64,000 bases of DNA from Trichobilharzia regenti (Eukaryota > Platyhelminthes > Trematoda > Strigeidida > Schistosomatidae). How positions within the stretch are numbered: the stretch's first letter is position 1; every line of letters starts with the position of its first letter. This document shows positions 45,531 to 57,414 of this stretch, in pieces. The notes under the pieces are model-generated. The model saw nothing but the letters and a program-made list of their open reading frames with translations, did no database searches and was not told the DNA's origin. The position numbers were made by a program, and so were the translations under genes. The stretch is taken from positions 1 to 64,000 of the forward strand of contig CALYDD020000411.1 of the NCBI GenBank assembly GCA_944472135.2, written 5' to 3'.

Positions 45531-47155
45531 AACCAAGATGAGCTGTCAATAGATCACTATGCCATTTTGGTTTGTGATAAAATCCACTTTGAAGATAAAT
45601 GCAATTTAAAGTTCTTTGTAACTGCTTGATATCCTTACCAACTGATGTATAACTTATCGTTTCTCATTAATGTGTACTATTCCCCAATGTCTCATATGCA
45701 AGTCTCCTTTCAATATATTACTAATGAGCTTGAGTGCTAACATAGATCTCATTTCAATGTTTTTTTTATGATTAGCCATGATAATCTTTGCTTTCAACAC
45801 TTTAATGAAGTTTATTATCCAAAACATCACGTTTGTTTTCGCCCAATACTCAAATATTCATCCGGAGATCTTGAATGGAATACAAAAACCAATTAACAAC
45901 AAAGATATACTGTTTGCTGGGAAATATATATAAAAAACTAGTAATACAAGAGACACAAAAAACGAGTTCTTCATTCAAAAACGATCCCGGTTTATTTATT
46001 TCGTTCACATTACCACAATATTCCAGTTCGCAGGTTTATTCCTGTTATATTGGCCGTAAGTATGCCTACGGTTGTGACAATGAAGTGATTGATTTTGGGA
46101 TTGTAGAAGACTAGAAAGGTGCATAGTTTTGAATTATTCTTACTACCCTCTTGGTTCTGTCAAGGTTTTCTTCAATGATATATGTACTTGTACTGTCTTT
46201 CCTACCTGAATTCACTTGAACTTTGAAGTCAATAGTCGCATAGCAAATACCTAATCCTAATCCATCAACAGAAAAATACTCAACCGAGCTTCAGCCCTCC
46301 TGCTTAAAAAGTGAAGGCGTGTGGTTGAACTCGGTCACTTCAGAAGAATTATTTTAACCATCAGTTTTTTGAATAGAAAATTTCATTTCAGAAGGCCTTA
46401 CTTGATTCTCATCTTCCTTACATATGCATATCTGTGTCTATGGTCATCCGCAAACTATTTCACCTATTCCTAAGCAATACAAATAAACTAAGAGGAATGA
46501 AACAGTAGGTTGGTATAGATCAGGGTTTCGCTCTTATTTATGTGACCAGTAACGAGATGATGTGTAATCCAAAGCATCAGATGAGCCAGCTTTTAGTGCT
46601 TTCTTAATGCAAAAAATAATGAACAATTCCGTTATATTGCAAAGAGTTCACTAATCTCAATTTCACAACTGATCTATGATATGCATATTGCATTGAATCT
46701 TGTGGCTTTATTCGATTTCACAATTCTACAATTCAAGTTTATTCTCTGTTATTAATGAATGTTTTTAAAGGCACTCTGATTGTATACTTATTCAAACTCT
46801 GTGTACATTTATGAAATAATAACAGGATGCTTTGAGAATGCAGTGAAGAGAGCATTTAGAGTGGAAGAGTTACACTACATCTTCAAGATCACCCTAAATT
46901 TACGTATGCAAATTAAGGATCTCTCCTCTGGGTTGGATTGCTCTCGCGTAGTCAGTTGAATTGGGTGTATAATTATGCATGTTCATCAACGGCTTTCCCA
47001 ACATCATCCTATGCGCTCAAGCGGCGGACAAAAAAGGAATATTCACAGCTTTGTTTCAGTTTACATTATGGATGCCGAGCGTTACATTCCTCTTTGAAGT
47101 AGATTATATCATAAACCAGAATGATGAAGTGATCGGTTAACAGCTCGTCTCAGTC
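45531..47155. other. Palindrome spacer with diverged inverted edges
   Basis: The first ~73 bp (45,531-45,603) and last ~73 bp (47,083-47,155) remain recognisably complementary ('GAGCTGT.AA..GATCACT', 'TGAT..AAT.C') at roughly 70-75%. The adjacent arms are about 99% identical. The 1.48 kb between is single-copy in this window. Confidence 0.8.
45875..46114 (+). other. Unidentified 79-codon ORF in the palindrome spacer
   Basis: ATG-initiated frame with a more balanced composition than the surrounding AT-rich frames and a distinctive C-terminal half ('SSSQVYSCYIGRKYAYG', 'NEVIDFGIVED'). I recognise no family. 'CGCAG|GTTTATTCC' near 46,030 could be a splice site of either kind. It is single-copy in the window. 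Could be a chance ORF. Confidence 0.2.
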
Positions 47156-47969
47156 ACAATTTCAAACTGTGAATGAATTCTACAATGGAGAAACAACAAC
47201 AAAGTGCTAACAAGCTGAATAGAAGATTCCACATTCTACGAAAGTATTTTACTTTATACAACACAATGAGCGAAACATTGAACAATTTTATAGAGAATAA
47301 AAGTAGTACTTACAGAAGTACATGATGCCTAAATTCTATTCTCAAATCGATGTTTTATGTTCTTGATAGAAATGCCTAAATCCCTCTCTCTCTCTCTCTC
47401 TGAAAAAAGAAGACTGATATAATATGATTTTTTAAGACATAAGAATGATGGGTTTTTCTCCTTATGATTTTGAGAGATTTGTCAAATGTTTAGGGTGTGT
47501 TTCATAGGCTTTTTTCAGTATCATCGTTTAAGTTGAAACTTCATACAACTGAAACTGTGAAAATATATGAAATTTATATTCATATAAAATATATTTGAAA
47601 TATTTATTTTTACAAATTCTAAATGCTCAGATTTTTTGCCTCGATTTTACAGAGCTAACAATGTTACTCTCTCCTATTTCCTGCGTTTTCGCCCTTGTGG
47701 TAAACAGGGAGAGTATTTCGACTCGGATGAATACTTTATATGGTTTCGCCTTGCGCAAACACCGCAATGGCTGTCATTAAGATGAAGTAGCGGTGAAGAT
47801 GACGGTGAACATTGCTCCTACTATAGAATGCATATAATTTACTGTTTGAATCTGTTCAACATTCATCGAAAGCCAATCTCACTATGAATGCATGTTTGGG
47901 ATGTTTCTGAATCCGCAACTGTTTAGTTTCTTTTCTTCATATAGAATATTTTGTTCCCTTTGTCCTATA

Positions 47970-50900
47970 CTAAATAGTTTTCTTGGCTTGTTTATTGATG
48001 TCGGTTTAGGAAACTTCACTCAGATAAACAGCTCAAGGCTGTTGTCTCAATGGTATGTTTTCCATAACGGTGGAAATTATGGTTAAAGATTCTGCTGTAT
48101 GGTCATGCTGTATAGTCACAGCATAACTGAAATTTCAATAGTAAAAACGAGTAATTCACGTAGATTTTTAGATATTTTTCATTGAATCTGGCATACACAG
48201 AAAAACCACAGGACTTGAGTGAAAAGGTAAAACAGACACCTTCAGAAATAACTGATAAAGATGTGTGAAATGTTCTGTAAAATAGCCGGAAACCGCAAAA
48301 TTTTCATTAAATATTGAAAACTAATGAAATGCCAGTTTTTCATTCTGTTCATATCTGAAAAATATTTGTAAAGCGTCATCAATTCCACCTTCACAAACAG
48401 CAGATACAAAATCAGTCATTGTGCATCATTATGTTCAGAACACCTCACAAACATTTCATGACCAAGTGAATTCGTAATACATCTTCACTAATACGCTAAA
48501 GAATCCAATATTCAATATTGATATGCCGTTTCTGGAATAGCCTATGCTGAGGAGATTGAGTAGGCTTGATATTAAAAGAGATGTTTACGTTCGAATTTTT
48601 CGTTAAGTGAGCGTCACATTTTAGAAACAGCTACTTCAAGCAAAAATCTTGGAGGCATGGTTTTCAGATGAAGCGGTGAAATACATCGTGGTAATACTTA
48701 ATAAGTTTTCAAGACTACTCGCATAAAATGAAGATGAATTCCAACATCATCGTATTATGCTGTTTTCGAAGAAGTTGATCGTATTAAGTGATGCAGTTAG
48801 GCAACCACATTCTCAGCCCTCAGTTTCCATCAGTAATCATAATCGAAAAACGAGGATTTGAAAAATGATTTAAAAAGTGAACACTGACAGGAATAAATTC
48901 ATGCAAATAATTTTGAAAGGGGAAGCAACCTTGACGAGTATAATATCCAAACTAAATTTGTCACACCAAATCAAAAGAAGCGCTTCACCAAATCAGGTTC
49001 AACATTATTGCTACCTTAATAACCACCTTGAACTTAGGTCATTTTACAGAAACATAACTAAGCCTGATACCTAGAAGCTGTGGTTTTGATGTGGATGGTG
49101 AATACCATTTCCGTATCCAGGTTTTTATCATTGAAACCCATTTAGCTGAATGATTTTGAAGATTCTTATTGAAGGACTAATTTGCTGCCCATTACCCACT
49201 ATATGTTGTCCGTCCAGTATTATGTCCTTCTAACAATTACTTGAAAAATATTTCTTTGTATTTCCAAAGTCACTTTATTCAAGGGAAGTTGGAGGGAACA
49301 AGAGATATTGAATTTTGTCAGTGACACTTCAATCACTACTTCATGAGTGATTTTCTTGAGATTGTCCTTTAAATTTGAACGGTATCATTGATGAATGTCA
49401 ACCATTACGTCTCATCAGTTGTTAAAGTGCTTGCTTGCATAGTTCTTGAAGCCAATTAGTTACAGACCTACATTGTTATTCTTTTCGAAGAAAGTTGTAT
49501 TGACGTCTCATTTTATCAAAAGGTAAAATTCGGCACTATAAACAGACAAGAGACAAGTATTTCAAATCAAGAAATTTGTTGAAGCCGTCTAGTAACACCG
49601 AGTGACTGTGTGCCATAGGTTTATCTGATTTAACGCAAGTTTATATTCTTTGTCAAGCAGATTAAATTTACAATCCAGTCTCGAAGGATTCTATATCACA
49701 TCACACAACTTCCGCACTTGATTCGTCACAAAATTGCTGATAAACTATTGGAGAAACAATAATTCAGTGAAGATGAATAGACTTTCGTGTTGATATCAGC
49801 AAACATTTGGTAATTTTCTTACAATAGAATAAAAACGTATGGATAAATTTCAGTCAGGTATCACGGTCCTTAAGACTCTCTTGAAATAACGATGCACAAA
49901 GTGTATGAAACGACACAGCTAATGACTTTGTTTCACTCTGTCCTATTCCCCAAAAAACAGTGAATCGTATATGAAGTCAATTAAATCGGAATTTCACAGG
50001 GGAACGTGTACTATTTCTCTAAACACTAACTAACTACGGGAACTATTTGAAATGCATTTGAAATATCTATACCTAATCATAAAAATATCACAGACTTATG
50101 CAGATGAATGAGTAATTTTGTCATGAAATACAAAGTACTATCGCCGCAATTACGACTGTTATAAATTGGCTCTATGAATGTGTATCATATCAGCGTACAT
50201 TTATGATGGCAGGTTTATGCCAATCACCCTCGAATGCTCTTAAATACAACCTTGTTGAAATGGAATATTAATTTTTACGAAATTGAATAAGCATAATTTA
50301 CTGCACACAGTTTTGTGTCTACACTCACCTCATTTCGGTGTGTCAGTGGTGAATTGGCGGTTTAATCACATTTTGGTTTTTCAGGTGTTCATCTAGTCAT
50401 AAATGAATATGAGGAAGAGATTAGACCATCACTATAATGTTTATTTATAGATGTGAAATGTTGAATCTGAAGGACTGATTTACTCATGAAAACACCTTTC
50501 AACTGGTAAGGTTCTCATCAATTCACAGCCATCACTTATCATTCAAAATAAAAAGCGGATTACGCCATGCCTACTCTTCATATCCACCATGAAAAGAAAG
50601 GTAGTCAAGACAATTTCAAATGAATTTCCAAGCGCCACTTCTTGTATCTCTATTGAAGATAAGACTCAACAAACCACTTCACATATAAGTCACAATGTAA
50701 TGCATTTACCATACTTCCACACTGACTGCATAGTAGGCTTGATAAGGAAATTGAAATATATAATAGATTTGAGATGATTTTTATCGAATGTTTCATTTGG
50801 TCACGCTATATGAAGAATAACAGCTTTACGTTCGGGAGGTCGTGAATTCAATTTATTTCGTCCAATTGTTATCACCGGCCGGCCATCTGAATTTTGGAAG

Positions 50901-51928
50901 TATGCAGAAATAGCTGGGAGAGTCAGCGTTGTGTTGATCAAAAGAAGATACTATTCTGAGGTTTGCCAATCCAGTAGGATGTCATTCACCTTACAATAAT
51001 CACTAAATAACTGACACATTACTCCCCATGAAATGAACACACCTGAAGTTCCGGTTTTTCCACAGCAAGCCATTGTAAGAAATGAGAGGTATTTCGATGT
51101 TGAGAGGAATCGATCTTCCAATATTATGCTCAGTTATTATATTTTATCAGATAATGCCATCCATCTATCCTCCCAATGTTCTTCCAACGACCAGTTCCAC
51201 GAACACTGTTGAATTCCTGACTGATTCTTTTAAAATCATTAGATAAAATCAATATAGCAATTCCACATTATTCCTTATATGCTCCAGTGACGGGCAGGTG
51301 GGAAGAAAGGCCATAGCTGACTGCAGTTACATGACACCAATTAGTGGAGTATGTAGGCTAAAATCGGATATGAATACAAAGATTGGCTGGTCAGAAATGC
51401 ACCATACAAAGTGGAAAACGTAGAGCAAGTATTTGATATATGTGTCGTGAAAATGAGATACGCGAAAATGTGAAGGCTCTAGGATGTCACCCACATTATC
51501 AACGAAATCAGCTTGCCAACAAAATGTTCCCAAAACCCATATTTCGAATTTCGAATAAAAAAAGTTTTAAATGTAACTCACAATAATATGAATCCATTTG
51601 GATGTTTCCTTAAATTTATGTAGTCGAAAGCAACTCATCAATTCATAGAATTATCTTCGAAATATTTTTGCTGTCCAGGTACAACTGCAGTTGAGTTTCA
51701 GACATTTTAATTTTGGTACTAATAATTATATTACCTTCATTCTTATCCACGACAGCAATTGCCTTGAAAGTAAACTTACTGATCAGTGTGAAATTACTTA
51801 AGATAATCCCATAGAGTTTAAAAAAGCAGAATTGCTCTGATTTTACTGATTACCAAAATATTTAGTTAGAGGTCATATCGAAGTGAACTCCTTTGAAGGT
51901 CGCATGTCGGTAGACATTTATACCAATA
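47970..51928. other. Right palindrome arm, no gene recognised (4 kb)
   Basis: Mirror of about 36,240-40,220. Same unassigned AT-rich sequence, with only scattered single-base differences in the parts compared. Confidence 0.5.
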
Positions 51929-52051
51929 GAAAGTATCAATTCATACGAACTGTGATCAAGATTTGATCGGATAGTTGCAAAATAATTGAGCGCTGAGTGA
52001 GAAGTAGACGTTTATAAAGTTATATTTGTAAAATCTCAGCGAAATTGAAAT

Positions 52052-52109
52052 GATTAATTCCAACGTTTCGTTCGGCAATCTGGTCCGAACTTCTTCAGGG
52101 AAATTAATC
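52052..52109 (-). ncRNA. Compact hammerhead ribozyme motif in Penelope flanking repeat
   Basis: Reading the minus strand there is a stem strand GATTAATTTCC, then CTGAAGA, then stem II GTTCGG paired with CCGAAC around an 8-9 base loop, then GAAA. ACGTT follows, and then GGAATTAATC pairs back with the first strand. This is the conserved hammerhead core (CUGANGA ... GAAA) with an almost absent stem III (AC/GU), as described for the minimal hammerheads of animal Penelope-like elements, thought to act as dimers. Predicted cleavage is after the last T of ACGTT, between plus positions 52,062 and 52,061. Confidence 0.75.
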
Positions 52110-52385
52110 GAAATTAACATAACAAAGTTTATATATAAAGGGACACATCTTGTTTTTAAAATTCTTGTCCAATCATGAATCATGCAACAGGTATCAACAT
52201 GTATCAAACATAAATAAATAGAATTGTATGTTTATACAAAAGTACAATAGTACAATCAATAGGTATGCTAAACAAAACAAAACAAAAATTGTATGAACTA
52301 TGATCAAAAAACTTTTGACCTCAGGCTTTCAAAATTTGTCTACTTTTGTTAAAATATATGTGTGTATGCAGTATATGCAGGATAC

Positions 52386-52415
52386 AATGGTGTGTGTATG
52401 TGTGTGTGTGTGTGG
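52386..52415. repeat. (GT)n-rich microsatellite in Penelope 3' region
   Basis: Short interrupted GT tract at about 52,390-52,414, between the ribozyme-bearing repeat and the coding region. Confidence 0.7.
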
Positions 52416-52597
52416 GTGGAGCAGTCATAAAACATTTGCTATTCTCATATGAGTTGTGATCAAGATTTGACCGGATAGTTTCAAAATAATTGACATTTTT
52501 ATAAATATAATTTAATTTTTATAGATTTGTTATTCTCTCCATAAGAAAACGTAGACAGTCGGGAATTTGACTAAGTGTGACTACTTGATCATACATA

Positions 52598-54967
52598 TCA
52601 AATTTTACTTTGTTTATTAGTCAGGATTTGCCATGCATCGGCTAACATCACACCTTCACGTCTGTTTAAACTGTTGGGATTCACCCATATATGTAGGGCT
52701 TCTGCAGTTAATCTTTCTTGATATGAACCAAAACCTTTTTGTAAAACCTTAGTTTTATCAAAGTCGATTTTGTGTCCCGTTTCTATTGAATGTAGTGCAA
52801 TCGCTGAGTTGTTTTCTAGCTTCTTCAAGTCTGCAGAGCTCTTTGGAACCACCTTTAGACATTGTTTATGCTCTTTCATTCTTATATTTACCTGTCTAGA
52901 AGTTTCTCCTACATATACTGCGTTACAATCCCCACAATTGATCTGGTATACACAATTCTGCTGGTTTTCTTGTTCTATTTTATCCTTAACCTTCACCAGC
53001 AATGAACGTAAGGTGTTAGATGCACGAAAGTACACTCTTATATTATGTTCGTTAAGGATTCGCTTTATTTCATCAGACGTTTCTTTGCGATAAGGAACCA
53101 CCGCTGTACTAACCCAATTCTTAGCAGCAGGTTTTGATTCATCCTTAACTTCACATTTCAAGTATCTTTTTATGAAGGCTTTAGGATAATTATTTAATTC
53201 AAGAGTGGATTGAACTAATTTTAGTTCCTCGTTAATATCTTCCTCCTCAGTAACTAGACGTTTGGCTCTGTTGATCAGATTCTTGGCCACAGTTACTTTG
53301 GTGGTAAATGGGTGAGCTGAATGGTAATCTAGGTATCTATCCGAATTTGTCGGCTTTCTGAAAATGTTTATTTTAAATTTGCCGTCTAATTTTCTTTTTA
53401 CTAAACAGTCCAGAAACGCCAACTCATTTTCATCGGATTCAACCTCTTTGGAGAACTTGATGGTTTCTGACATATTGTTTATTAACTGAAAAAGTTCATT
53501 TAACAAACTACGTTTGATTATGATGAAGGTATCATCTACGTATCTTAACCACATCTTTGGGGGACTAAGGCATCTCATAATTGCATTTGTTTCTAATGAG
53601 TGCATAAACAGATTGGCGACTAGCGGAGATACTGGTGATCCCATAGCAATGCCTCCTATTTGACGATAAAGAACCCCTCTGAACGTAAATAACGTGGATT
53701 TAAGACACAGTTCTAATACCTTCATAATTTCGTCGGGATTTAAAGGACAACGATCACTGAGTTCGTCGTCAGCACAAAGTAAATTATAAATAATACTTAA
53801 AGAGTCGTTAACGGGTACATTCGTGAATAATGAATAAACATCGAAACTTGCCATTATTTCATCTTCTTCTATATTAGTCAAATTTATTTTCCTCTTAAAT
53901 TCATACGAATTTTTCACTCCATGCTCCACTTTCATTTCATATGGGCTAAGAATTCGATAAATGTATTTTGAGAGTTTGTATGTTGGAGAGTTAGTAAAAT
54001 CCACTACTGGACGCAATGGTACTTCTGGTTTGTGTATTTTTGGTAACCCATAAAATCTACAGGGGCTGCAACTTTTTGGAGCCAGAGTAAACCAAAGTGA
54101 TACACCAAGCTTTTCTTTTATTGACTGTAGCATTTTGCTTGTTTCAGCCTTCAGCTTATTTAATGTCGCTCTTGATTTATTCGCGTTGAATTTTTCATAA
54201 GGTCCATCATTAAGATGATCAATGGCCTTCTTTTCGTAATCTGCAGAGTTCATGACAACTGTGATATTGCCTTTATCTGCTCTTGTAATTACAATTGACT
54301 TATCTTGCTGTAGTTGTCTTAATGCCATTTGCTCCTTTTTATTTATATTCGGCGCATTTGGCTTCTGGTTCAGTAGTACTGCTGCAATTTTGTGTCTAAT
54401 GACGTTTGCCTCTTCGGCTGTCACTGACTTTAACGATGGTTCAATTGCTGGGACTACTTCAAAGGCTGATAAACGTCTTTTGTTTAAATTGAAATTAAGT
54501 CCCTTTTTAAGGAGGGATAGTTCATCATCTGATAAATTTCTGTCAGAGAGATTGACCACCACTTTGTTCGCATCCAGACCGTTACGACTAGACGGATTTT
54601 CAAATTGATGGTTTTTTGGATTATTGCTTAATTGAAGCAACCTGTCGAACTTTCTGATTTGTCTTCTTTTTGAAGATTGAAGATAAAATTCTTCTTTAAA
54701 TTTAAAAATGTTATCAATGAGAGACTTTAAATCTGATGTGACCAAGACAGATAAGATTTCATCTAAATTGGACATTCGAATACGAAATAATTCCATATTT
54801 TTGGTTGCTCTGTGGACGCGTTCTCGTACAAACGTTCTAGTTGCGGAAAGAGCTGCTTTAATTGATCTGCTAGAGTTATCAGGTGATTTGACAGTTATGG
54901 ATTTAGGATAGATATTCTGTTGCAGACAACGGATATTGAAAATACGATGATTGTACCAGTTACACAT
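52598..54967 (-). CDS. Penelope-type reverse transcriptase with GIY-YIG endonuclease
   Basis: An unbroken 789-codon frame from the ATG at 54,965-54,967; the open frame extends 27 codons upstream but without an ATG and into the target duplication. Residues from about 304 carry 'RFYGLPKIHKP', and about 370 'ASFDVYSLFTNVPV' with the first catalytic Asp. About 445 is 'GGIAMGSPVSPLVANL', and Y-V-D-D lies at 476-479 (53,531-53,542). From about 667 comes the GIY-YIG module: 'CVYQINCGDCNAVYVGETSRQ', 'HSIETGHKIDF', and a terminal 'NPNSLNRREG'. RT and endonuclease together support target-primed copying in the nucleus. All key residues I can check are present, so the protein could be functional. Family resemblance is to Penelope-like elements of flatworms (Cercyon/Perere-10 relatives). 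Confidence 0.92.
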   Translation of the reverse strand: MCNWYNHRIFNIRCLQQNIYPKSITVKSPDNSSRSIKAALSATRTFVRERVHRATKNMELFRIRMSNLDEILSVLVTSDLKSLIDNIFKFKEEFYLQSSKRRQIRKFDRLLQLSNNPKNHQFENPSSRNGLDANKVVVNLSDRNLSDDELSLLKKGLNFNLNKRRLSAFEVVPAIEPSLKSVTAEEANVIRHKIAAVLLNQKPNAPNINKKEQMALRQLQQDKSIVITRADKGNITVVMNSADYEKKAIDHLNDGPYEKFNANKSRATLNKLKAETSKMLQSIKEKLGVSLWFTLAPKSCSPCRFYGLPKIHKPEVPLRPVVDFTNSPTYKLSKYIYRILSPYEMKVEHGVKNSYEFKRKINLTNIEEDEIMASFDVYSLFTNVPVNDSLSIIYNLLCADDELSDRCPLNPDEIMKVLELCLKSTLFTFRGVLYRQIGGIAMGSPVSPLVANLFMHSLETNAIMRCLSPPKMWLRYVDDTFIIIKRSLLNELFQLINNMSETIKFSKEVESDENELAFLDCLVKRKLDGKFKINIFRKPTNSDRYLDYHSAHPFTTKVTVAKNLINRAKRLVTEEEDINEELKLVQSTLELNNYPKAFIKRYLKCEVKDESKPAAKNWVSTAVVPYRKETSDEIKRILNEHNIRVYFRASNTLRSLLVKVKDKIEQENQQNCVYQINCGDCNAVYVGETSRQVNIRMKEHKQCLKVVPKSSADLKKLENNSAIALHSIETGHKIDFDKTKVLQKGFGSYQERLTAEALHIWVNPNSLNRREGVMLADAWQILTNKQSKI

Positions 54968-55048
54968 TTTCTTTGTTAGTTTAATACGATTGCAAAATAA
55001 TTCATACGAACTGTGATCAAGATTTGATCGGATAGTTGAAAGTATCAA

Positions 55049-55599
55049 TAGTCACCACATATACGCAGTGGCTAATATCAAATTATCAAGTGTCGGTTTG
55101 CGAGTAACTGACCTCTTTCCCAATTAGTAGTTACCGATGGTTACGACTTCTCACAAGAACTCCAGGTAACTTCGTGTATAAAGCCTATGACACTGGCTGT
55201 CGTTCCCGCTGCATATGTATTGGCAGAATTAGCAAAAGTTTGAATTCATGAGCCATTGGATTACCTCTAATTGGCTAAGTGGTCTACAGGATCGCCTTTT
55301 TATAGAAAAATCATAGCTTCGATCTCAAATGTGGGCGTCCCGCTAAAGATTCCCCAATTGGGACGAAGCAGTCGGATAGTTCTTCCGGGCTTTCAAATGA
55401 TACTGTAATTGATGTCTATTCGTGTTCAAACCTGTAAAAAGTTTGACATGTTCATGTTTGCCTGAATGAGTTTGACATAATTGTCTGGTATATGGAAAAC
55501 ACGTCAGTTCATATCTGAAAACACGACAATAAATTGCATAGGTCACAATAGAGAATTGCCCAATTGTTTTCTTTCCCTTATCTGTTTTGCTTCATAGGG
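55049..55599. other. Right palindrome arm, no gene recognised
   Basis: Mirror of about 35,690-36,240. A 67-codon minus frame at 55,343-55,546 has no recognisable motif. Confidence 0.45.
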
Positions 55600-56106
55600 T
55601 TTGCCATATAGGTGACAAGTCTATTCCTTGTCTCTTATTGATTGCATTCGATGTGGTCAAAATATGCAAGGGTTCAGAGGTGAGCATTTCTTTATGTGAA
55701 TGAAAGTCTTCCTCACAGAATTTTGACATTGATGAAATCGATCTTATTTCCACTGTCCATAGCATGAATTACTATAACTGACCTATTTTCAAGCCTCTTT
55801 AATTATTCTTCATTTCTAGGCGGAGGTTTCATTCACAACCAGTGTTTATTCACGCTGACCTTTCACTTGTCTGCTGCCTCCTCCTACACAGTAAGTCTCA
55901 CATTTTCAACATTTTATCCTGTAGACAGACCACCTTTGTTTTCTTTACGGAAACCTTATCGTTGACACCCATCGAAACTCTCTCTGTAAAATAAGGTTTG
56001 AAATAGACTTTAACATTATATGGAGCAGTTACTCTTTCAAGCAGTTCAGCCGTGTCCTTTTGATACGAAATAGCTTCAGTCATCTGTTTTTCAGATCATG
56101 TTGCTC
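55600..56106 (-). pseudogene. Penelope-like element relic (mirror copy)
   Basis: Mirror of 35,190-35,703. The open part (55,898-56,083) differs from the left copy at two residues in 61. It lies only about 0.6 kb from the intact Penelope element but is a different, much older copy. Confidence 0.65.
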
Positions 56107-56460
56107 TGGCTACCAACCACCACGGGTTGATGGGAGTGACATCCAGTTACTCATGTCTACCAATCAATAGTACGGATCAGCATTGATTCAAATCACTAGT
56201 TCCTTGTCAAAAGAGTTCAACTAAATCCTACATATGAACCAAACAGCATCCCTTTTGTCTCACAACAACCCATTCACTCTGTGATTCAGATTATTTGAAT
56301 GGTAATTTCAGTGATGCATTGTCTTCGAAAAAACTACTCAAAATATTATTAGAACATGGGATTTTTTCACTCTAGGGTCGCTGAAATAATAAGGAATCAA
56401 TTACTGTTTTATAATTATGCTAATAAACATGGAATCTCCCAATGACTCTCGTTCCTTCAT

Positions 56461-56751
56461 ATGAAAGGGGCTGTGAATGTATACGGAACAACTAGTAAGT
56501 CACGACAAAGATGCTCATCATGCCAAAAGTTTGCATGCTTCGATTCTCTTGCTGTAAAATGTCAAATTACAATCGAGAGATCAGTTTCGTCTTTGTCTTC
56601 TCGTCAATACATTTACGCTGATTTTTCGTACTACTTCAAACAGCTAAGTAAAGTGTATCATACATGCTCAGAGCAACTCGTCTTACCGTATTATTCGACG
56701 CCCCATGTCATTATTCTAAAGCGCAACAATTTCTTTTCAAATAAAGTATAA
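56461..56751 (+). CDS. Unidentified Cys-containing ORF (mirror copy)
   Basis: Mirror of 34,538-34,828 with a single residue change. The same C-x2-C-x4-C motif and overlap with the hairpin arm. Function unknown; it may not be coding. Confidence 0.25.
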   Translation: MKGAVNVYGTTSKSRQRCSSCQKFACFDSLAVKCQITIERSVSSLSSRQYIYADFSYYFKQLSKVYHTCSEQLVLPYYSTPHVIILKRNNFFSNKV

Positions 56752-56921
56752 TTATATTTCAATAGTTTACACACAATGACAAGTTTGTTATTGGTAATAT
56801 TTCGAGCAAAATTACTGCCCGTGTTCACACCACTGTTGGAATTGTTTTTGCTCGAAATATTACCAGTAACAAAAGTTATCATTGTGTGTAAACTATTGAA
56901 ATATTATTATGCTTTATTTGA
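56737..56921. repeat. 185 bp hairpin (mirror copy)
   Basis: Mirror of 34,368-34,552. Both arms of the hairpin are maintained. Confidence 0.8.
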
Positions 56922-57414
56922 TCTAATCCACAATGCTCAATACTTTTTACTGATATTCATTTCTTTCTCGCTCAGTTTAGTTTGATTATCAGTGTTTCCA
57001 TTGGAAACCTGTCTCAGTATACAATCTCAAGATACGTTTTCGTTATATTCAGAAGCGAAGGGTATGTGTTTTCATTTTCAGTTGATATTCACCGCATATA
57101 CACATTTAATTAATGGGGATATCATTCCGACCAATGAAATGCCACGCAAACTTAGATAATAAGAGGACATAATTTATCTGAAACATTTAATGTATTTGTG
57201 CAACCCATTGTAGACAAACTGAACACACGCATATCTGTCATACACATTTATATGGGATACAATAGTATAAGTACTTACAATGTTTGTCCGATTGTTAACA
57301 GATCAAGGTCAAATACAGGAGGGGTAGGAAAATCATGTAAACTTATAGGGTGAGAAGAAGGAAAGAAAAAGGGTATGAAAATTTCATTGGGTAAAAAACA
57401 TCTTTGTTCTACAG

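Larger units (their letters stand above)
51940..55037 (-). mobile_element. Penelope-like element, apparently full coding length
   Basis: A 3,098 bp insertion in the right arm only. It is flanked by an 11 bp target duplication GAAAGTATCAA (51,929-51,939 and 55,038-55,048), with the single uninterrupted site in the left arm near 36,240-36,250. Both ends carry the same 37 bp sequence in direct orientation (51,940-51,976 and 55,001-55,037), the remains of the flanking repeats typical of Penelope elements. The start of that repeat recurs at about 52,453-52,493. The coding frame is unbroken. Confidence 0.9.

Noticed and set aside
54968..55048. Extended N-terminus of the Penelope protein
   Set aside because: The extra 27 codons have no ATG start, and the first lie in the host target duplication; the first ATG is at 54,965-54,967.
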